A DNA stretch of 8,953 nt, from contig JBEVMR010000108.1 of the NCBI GenBank assembly GCA_040508545.1, positions 1-8,953 of the forward strand, in the 5' to 3' direction. Positions 5,935 through 8,953 of this stretch are shown in pieces (the stretch's first letter is position 1; every line of letters begins with the position of its first letter). The notes under the pieces were generated by a model. That model saw only the letters and a program-made list of their open reading frames with translations, was not told the origin of the DNA and did not search any database. Source of the DNA: VRUE01 sp040508545. GTDB taxonomy: Bacteria; Actinomycetota; Thermoleophilia; Solirubrobacterales; 70-9. Position numbers and translations under genes: made by a program.

Positions 5935-6342
5935 ATGCACCGTTCTCCATTGATCGCGTTCTGCGCCCTGCTTGTCGCGGCGCTCACGCTCGTCCCCGTC
6001 GCTTTTGCCCACGAGGGCCACGACCATCAGGCCGCCAACAGCCCGGCCCAGACCTGCACGACCGCGTCCCCGCAGGTCGTCGGCGGCTCGGTCAGCGGCA
6101 AGCTGACCTCGAGCAACGTCGATCCCGTCCAGGCGCGCTTCGCGACCTGCAGCTGGGCGACGAAAGTGATGAAGCGGGCGACTGAACTGGGTGTCGAGGA
6201 GCCACGGCCGGTCCGCAGCTTCTACTGCCGCCCGTCGGTCAGCTACGCCAACCCGGACAAGGTCAGCTACATCTGCACCTTCCGCGGCGCCGACACCGCG
6301 ACCTTCATCAAGCTCACCTTCCAGGTCACCTACAAAGCCTGA
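5935..6342 (+). CDS. Small secreted His-rich four-cysteine protein, unrecognised
   Basis: A 135-residue protein with a textbook signal peptide: basic start MHR, hydrophobic core about 5-22, and a cleavage site after AFA at 25. The mature chain begins HEGHDHQAA, a His/Asp/Glu cluster that could bind a metal such as Cu, Zn or Ni. It is followed by a Ser/Thr-rich stretch (TTAS...SVSGKLTSS) and a compact domain with cysteines at 41, 72, 98 and 114, enough for two disulfides. The fifth cysteine, C10, is within the signal peptide and is not part of a lipobox, so this looks secreted rather than a lipoprotein. The end (FIKLTFQVTYKA) looks beta-rich. ATG 5935 follows a strong Shine-Dalgarno site. The gene is divergent from the 5842 GT39 gene and overlaps the end of the 6330 GT39 gene tail to tail by 13 nt. 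I do not recognise the family. A role as glycosylated substrate of the flanking transferases is possible but only a guess from context. Confidence 0.82.
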   Translation: MHRSPLIAFCALLVAALTLVPVAFAHEGHDHQAANSPAQTCTTASPQVVGGSVSGKLTSSNVDPVQARFATCSWATKVMKRATELGVEEPRPVRSFYCRPSVSYANPDKVSYICTFRGADTATFIKLTFQVTYKA

Positions 6343-7628
6343 GTCCGCCCCCGCAGTCTGGTCGCCGCCCAAGCGATGCCGGTTCCGGCGAGGGCGGCGA
6401 CCAGCGGGATCGTCACCAGCACCCGGCGGGGTGAGGCGACGAGCAGGGCGCCGGTCGCCGTAACCGAGAGCAGCACGACGCCAAGCAGGAGGGCCTCCCA
6501 GCGGCGCCGTATGGCGAGTAGGCCGAGGCCAAGCAGCCCAAAAGCGAAGAGCGCCCAGTGCAGTGCCTGCCAGGCCGGCTCCCGCATGACGTCGCGCGGA
6601 CCGTGCGACCAGATCCGGCCAACCTTCGCCGCGACGAAGCCCGCGTACTGGAACGGCTGCTCGGAGACGTCGTCCCAGAGCCGTTCGCGACCCATCCGCG
6701 CAAGCGCGGCATCGGTTTCCATCTCGGGATGGCGCTGCTCAGCCAGCGCAGCCAGGATCTGCTCCAGCCGAGCATCAGCCGGTAGCTGGCGCCGCAGGCC
6801 GGGATGGCGCGCGAGCACCTCCTCGCCAACCCGTTCGGGATCGCCTCCGGAGGGCATGTAGGAGCCGGCAAAGAGAACCTGCCCGCCCCCCGTCGATACC
6901 GGCACGAACCGATCGAGCACGATCGCATTGCGCACCGCCCAAGGGAAGACGACGATCATCAGCCCGAGGAGCACGATCAAGGCTTGGGGCAGACACACGC
7001 GCCATCCATCCCGTCCCTCGCGTGCGAACACCACGACGGCGATCAGTAGCGAGATGGCCAGGTACTCCGGGCGGGTCAGGACGAGCGCTCCGAGCAGCAG
7101 GCCGGGAATCAGCCATCTGGCCCGCAGGCGGCGCGCATCTGCGGCCCAGAGGATCGCGAGCACGGCCCCCGACAGGAGCGCTGCCGCGAGCGGCTCCGAC
7201 ATCAACATTCCCTGGTACTCGAGTAGAGCTGGGTAGACCGCGACGGCAGCGGCGCCGATCATGCCTGCGAGTGGTCCGCTGAGGCGTCGCCCGATCAAGT
7301 AGGCGGACAGCACCGACAGCGAGCCGAGCAGGGCCAGTAGGAGCCTCGCCGTGCGTTCGTGGACGCCGCCGGTTAGGGAATAGAGACCACCCGCAAGCAG
7401 CGGCACGCCCGGCGAGTAGTTACTTGCCGGCTGAGTTGCGCTGGGGCCGAGGGTGAACCCCTCGCCGCGCTCCAGGTTGGCGGCGATCTTGGCGTAGCCC
7501 TGTGCGTCGTAGACGGGCGCCCGGCCGTCCCAGGCCTCGGCGCCGCGCAGCGCCACGCCCAACAGCAGGATCGCGACCAGCGCGACCAGGCCCGCCGTCC
7601 CTCCGTTCCGCGCCGCCAGTCCGCTCAT
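6330..7628 (-). CDS. GT39/PMT-type integral membrane glycosyltransferase (paralogue 2)
   Basis: A 432-residue GT-C membrane enzyme. TM1 is at about 11-30, then the first loop APVYDAQGY with acid D41. SPGVPLL (72-78), LIGRR (111-115), MSEPLA (143-148), LTRPEYL (184-190) and STGGGQ (245-250) follow. A soluble segment of about 232-350 rich in charged residues and three closing TM helices complete it. The landmarks occur in the same order and at nearly the same distances as in the 5842 gene (for example LDRFVPVSTGGGQ against LDRTVPISTGGGK), so the two arose by duplication. The acidic pair GDD of the other copy is YDA here, so only one of the two acids is kept. Start ATG at 7628 (minus); there is no good Shine-Dalgarno sequence, but a -10-like TAGCAT lies 8 nt upstream. 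The gene is divergent from sulfoquinovose synthase and converges with the secreted-protein gene. Sugar and acceptor unknown. Confidence 0.86.
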   Translation of the reverse strand: MSGLAARNGGTAGLVALVAILLLGVALRGAEAWDGRAPVYDAQGYAKIAANLERGEGFTLGPSATQPASNYSPGVPLLAGGLYSLTGGVHERTARLLLALLGSLSVLSAYLIGRRLSGPLAGMIGAAAVAVYPALLEYQGMLMSEPLAAALLSGAVLAILWAADARRLRARWLIPGLLLGALVLTRPEYLAISLLIAVVVFAREGRDGWRVCLPQALIVLLGLMIVVFPWAVRNAIVLDRFVPVSTGGGQVLFAGSYMPSGGDPERVGEEVLARHPGLRRQLPADARLEQILAALAEQRHPEMETDAALARMGRERLWDDVSEQPFQYAGFVAAKVGRIWSHGPRDVMREPAWQALHWALFAFGLLGLGLLAIRRRWEALLLGVVLLSVTATGALLVASPRRVLVTIPLVAALAGTGIAWAATRLRGRTQAL

Positions 7629-7636
7629 CCCGCCGG

Positions 7637-7642
7637 ATGCTA
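7637..7642 (-). promoter_or_regulatory. -10-like element for the 7628 GT39 gene
   Basis: On the minus strand TAGCAT ends 8 nt before the ATG at 7628, predicting a leaderless or nearly leaderless mRNA. It faces the -10-like TACTCT of the divergent gene with 16 nt between them, so each hexamer sits about where the other promoter would need its -35. Confidence 0.42.
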
Positions 7643-7658
7643 TGTCGCCTCTGTCAGC

Positions 7659-7664
7659 TACTCT
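7659..7664 (+). promoter_or_regulatory. -10-like element for the sulfoquinovose synthase gene
   Basis: TACTCT ends 10 nt before the ATG at 7675, giving a predicted 5' leader of about 3-4 nt. No Shine-Dalgarno sequence is present in GCCGCGACCT. An upstream in-frame ATG at 7642 would place this element inside the coding sequence and is disfavoured. Weak evidence on its own. Confidence 0.38.
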
Positions 7665-7674
7665 GCCGCGACCT

Positions 7675-8850
7675 ATGCGCGTCCTAATCCTTGGGGGCGA
7701 CGGCTACCTCGGCTGGCCAACCGCGTTGCGATTCTCGGCCCGCGGACACGAGGTCGCGGTCGTCGACAACTTCGTCCGCCGTCGCTGGGTGGACGGTGTG
7801 GGCAGCGACTCGCTGACCCCGATCCGCCCGCTCGACGAGCGCATCTCCGCCTGGCGGGAGGTGAGCGGCAACGAGATCCAGAGCTTCGTCGGGTCGGTCG
7901 AGGACGGCGAGTTCCTCGACGGTGTCGTCGCCGAGACGCGGCCCGAGGTCGTCGTCCACTACGGGCAGCAGGCGTCGGCGCCTTACTCGATGGCCTCCCG
8001 CGAGCAGGCGGTCGAGACCCAGTACGGCAACGTGATCGGCAACCTCAACCTGCTCTTCGCGATTCGCGACCACGTTCCTGAGTGCCACCTGGTGAAGCTC
8101 GGCACGATGGGGGAGTACGGCCAGCCCAACATCGATATCGAGGAGGGCTACATCGAGATCGAGCACAAGGGTCGCAAGGACACGCTTCCCTACCCCAAGC
8201 TGCCGGCCTCGCTCTACCACTGCTCGAAGGTCCACGACTCGACCAACATCCACTTCGCCTGCCGCACCTGGGGCCTGCGCGCGACCGATCTGAACCAGGG
8301 CGTCGTCTACGGGATCGAGACCGAGGAGACGGCTGGTGACGAGCGCTTGATCACGCGCTTCGACTACGACGAGGTATTCGGCACGGTGCTCAACCGCTTC
8401 TGCCTGCAGGCCGTGATCGGTCACCCGCTGACGGTCTACGGCAGTGGCGGTCAGACCAGGGGCTTCCTCAACATCCGCGACACGCTCAACTGCGTCGAGC
8501 TGGCGGCGACCAATCCCGCCGCGGCCGGCGAGTTCCGCGTCTTCAACCAGTTCACCGAGCAGTTCTCGGTGCTGGAGCTGGCGGAGCTGGTCAAGGGGGC
8601 CGGCGAGCACCTCGGCTACTCGGTCGAGATCCAGCACTGCGACAACCCGCGGGTCGAGAAGGAAGAGCACTACTACAACGCGATCCACACCAAGCTCCTC
8701 GACCTCGGGCTCGAGCCCAGCCTGCTCGGCGAGGAGCTGGTCGAGTCGATGATCCACACGATCGAGCGCTTCAAGGGCAACGCGATCGAGTCCTCGATCG
8801 ATCCCAGGACCCGCTGGAACCCCGCCGTCAGCCCGGCCGGCCAGGCTTAG
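7675..8850 (+). CDS. sqdB: UDP-sulfoquinovose synthase (SQD1/SqdB family)
   Basis: Makes UDP-sulfoquinovose from UDP-glucose and sulfite using tightly bound NAD+, the committed step to sulfoquinovosyl lipids and, in some archaea, to sulfonated glycans. The 391 residues form an extended short-chain dehydrogenase. The NAD-binding GGDGYLGW is at 7-14 and VVDNFVRRRWVD at 29-40. KLGTMGEYG at 141-149 carries catalytic T144 and E147. YHCSKVHDS at 181-189 carries Y181 and K185 of the YxxxK motif. RATDLNQGVVYG (202-213) and GQTRGFLNIRDT (259-270) follow. These match the plant SQD1 signature closely, with the catalytic residues one position off the published Arabidopsis T145/Y182/K186. ATG 7675 is chosen because residue 2 starts the first Rossmann strand; the in-frame ATG at 7642 would add 11 residues. 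No SqdX/SQD2 lipid transferase is visible in the window. A GC hairpin ends the unit at the stop codon. Confidence 0.92.
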   Translation: MRVLILGGDGYLGWPTALRFSARGHEVAVVDNFVRRRWVDGVGSDSLTPIRPLDERISAWREVSGNEIQSFVGSVEDGEFLDGVVAETRPEVVVHYGQQASAPYSMASREQAVETQYGNVIGNLNLLFAIRDHVPECHLVKLGTMGEYGQPNIDIEEGYIEIEHKGRKDTLPYPKLPASLYHCSKVHDSTNIHFACRTWGLRATDLNQGVVYGIETEETAGDERLITRFDYDEVFGTVLNRFCLQAVIGHPLTVYGSGGQTRGFLNIRDTLNCVELAATNPAAAGEFRVFNQFTEQFSVLELAELVKGAGEHLGYSVEIQHCDNPRVEKEEHYYNAIHTKLLDLGLEPSLLGEELVESMIHTIERFKGNAIESSIDPRTRWNPAVSPAGQA

Positions 8851-8870
8851 CCCGGGCACGAACCCGGGCT
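8849..8870 (+). terminator. GC hairpin overlapping the sqdB stop codon
   Basis: AGCCCGGG, loop CACGAA, CCCGGGCT gives a perfect 8-bp stem that begins within the TAG stop codon. No T-run follows, which is common for terminators of high-GC actinobacteria. It separates sqdB from the next gene, which has its own -10-like element. Confidence 0.65.
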
Positions 8871-8891
8871 CGGGCGAGCGCTTGCCGCTGG

Positions 8892-8903
8892 TAGCATCGA
8901 GGG
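8892..8903 (+). promoter_or_regulatory. -10-like element and weak ribosome-binding site before the 8908 gene
   Basis: TAGCAT (8892-8897) ends 10 nt before the ATG at 8908, and GAGGG (8899-8903) lies 4 nt before it. If TAGCAT is the -10, RNA would start near 8904 and the GAGGG would not be in the mRNA, so only one of the two readings can be right for a given transcript. Weak evidence. Confidence 0.35.
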
Positions 8904-8907
8904 TTCG

Positions 8908-8953
8908 ATGAGAGCCGCAGACAGCTTGATGGAATCGCTGAAGGCCGAGGGCG
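8908..8953 (+). CDS. N-terminus of a thiamine-diphosphate enzyme, probably acetolactate synthase large subunit (partial)
   Basis: Only 15 codons are inside the window, reading MRAADSLMESLKAEG before the edge. The pattern A-x-x-L-x-x-x-L-K-x-E-G is the usual opening of acetolactate synthase large subunits and related thiamine-diphosphate enzymes, where a G-V-x-x-V-F-G-x-P-G motif should follow directly. Other members of that superfamily (for example sulfopyruvate decarboxylase or sulfoacetaldehyde acetyltransferase) open alike and cannot be excluded. It lies beyond the sqdB terminator hairpin and so probably belongs to a separate transcription unit. Moderate to low certainty because so little is visible. 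Confidence 0.5.
   Translation, partial: MRAADSLMESLKAEG

Noticed and set aside
7642..7674. Upstream in-frame ATG for sqdB adding 11 residues.
   Set aside because: The family starts directly with the first Rossmann strand (MRVLILGG), and the extra residues would cover the probable -10 element and the divergent promoter.
7684..8859. A 391-codon minus-strand open frame nearly the length of sqdB.
   Set aside because: It mirrors sqdB almost exactly, as expected from G/C-ending codons, and its sequence is a run of Leu/Val/Asp/Arg without motifs. The plus strand carries the full SQD1 signature.
1..8953. Scan for CRISPR arrays, insertion sequences, integrases, tRNA or rRNA genes and long direct repeats.
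   Set aside because: None was seen by eye on either strand; the only strong inverted repeats are those reported as terminators and the operator.

Overview
This window comes from a high-GC bacterium. The coding regions use strongly G/C-ending codons, and a sample at 2101-2160 is 46/60 G+C. The -10-like hexamers of TAnnnT type placed directly in front of ATG, GTG or TTG starts, the type II NADH dehydrogenase, the DUF2304-GT2 and GT39-type genes and the SQD1-type sulfoquinovose synthase together suggest an actinobacterium. My best guess is the Thermoleophilia (Solirubrobacterales/Gaiellales). That placement is inference and no 16S or other marker is present.

Layout. (1) At 13-43 there is a strong GC hairpin terminator of an upstream unit, then a gene-free stretch to 178. 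(2) At 179-1408 there is an unrecognised two-TM membrane protein with a long charged soluble tail; its sampled GC is only about 59%. (3) At 1429-1459 there is a perfect 31-bp palindrome (15-bp arms, 1-nt centre) over the promoter of an NDH-2-like NAD(P)H/FAD oxidoreductase (1471-2745). (4) At 2771-3055 there is a small two-TM zinc-ribbon protein, followed at 3085-3441 by an unrecognised three-TM small protein of lower GC. (5) On the minus strand, a GT39-type integral membrane glycosyltransferase (5842-4490) is followed, with a 37-nt overlap, by a DUF2304-GT2 fusion of DPM1 type (4526-3459). (6) At 5935-6342 (+) there is a small secreted His-rich, four-cysteine protein. (7) At 7628-6330 (-) there is a second GT39-type enzyme that is a clear paralogue of the first. 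(8) At 7675-8850 (+) lies UDP-sulfoquinovose synthase (sqdB/SQD1 family), divergent from the second GT39 gene across only 46 bp and closed by a GC hairpin. (9) From 8908 the first 15 codons of a thiamine-diphosphate enzyme, probably acetolactate synthase, run off the end.

How the genes may work together. The right two thirds look like an envelope-glycan locus. DPM1-type GT2 enzymes load a sugar from a nucleotide onto polyprenyl phosphate, GT39-type GT-C enzymes use such lipid-linked sugars on the outer face of the membrane, and SQD1 makes UDP-sulfoquinovose, an acidic sulfonated sugar donor. Whether sulfoquinovose is the sugar handled by the neighbouring transferases is a hypothesis. The left third is a respiratory gene under what looks like tight repressor control, flanked by small membrane proteins.

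A recurring feature is that most genes have no Shine-Dalgarno sequence but carry a -10-like hexamer ending 6-10 nt before the start codon, as expected for leaderless or nearly leaderless mRNAs. The secreted-protein gene at 5935 is the clear exception. No tRNA, rRNA, CRISPR array, insertion sequence or integrase is visible. No gene-free stretch exceeds 300 bases.
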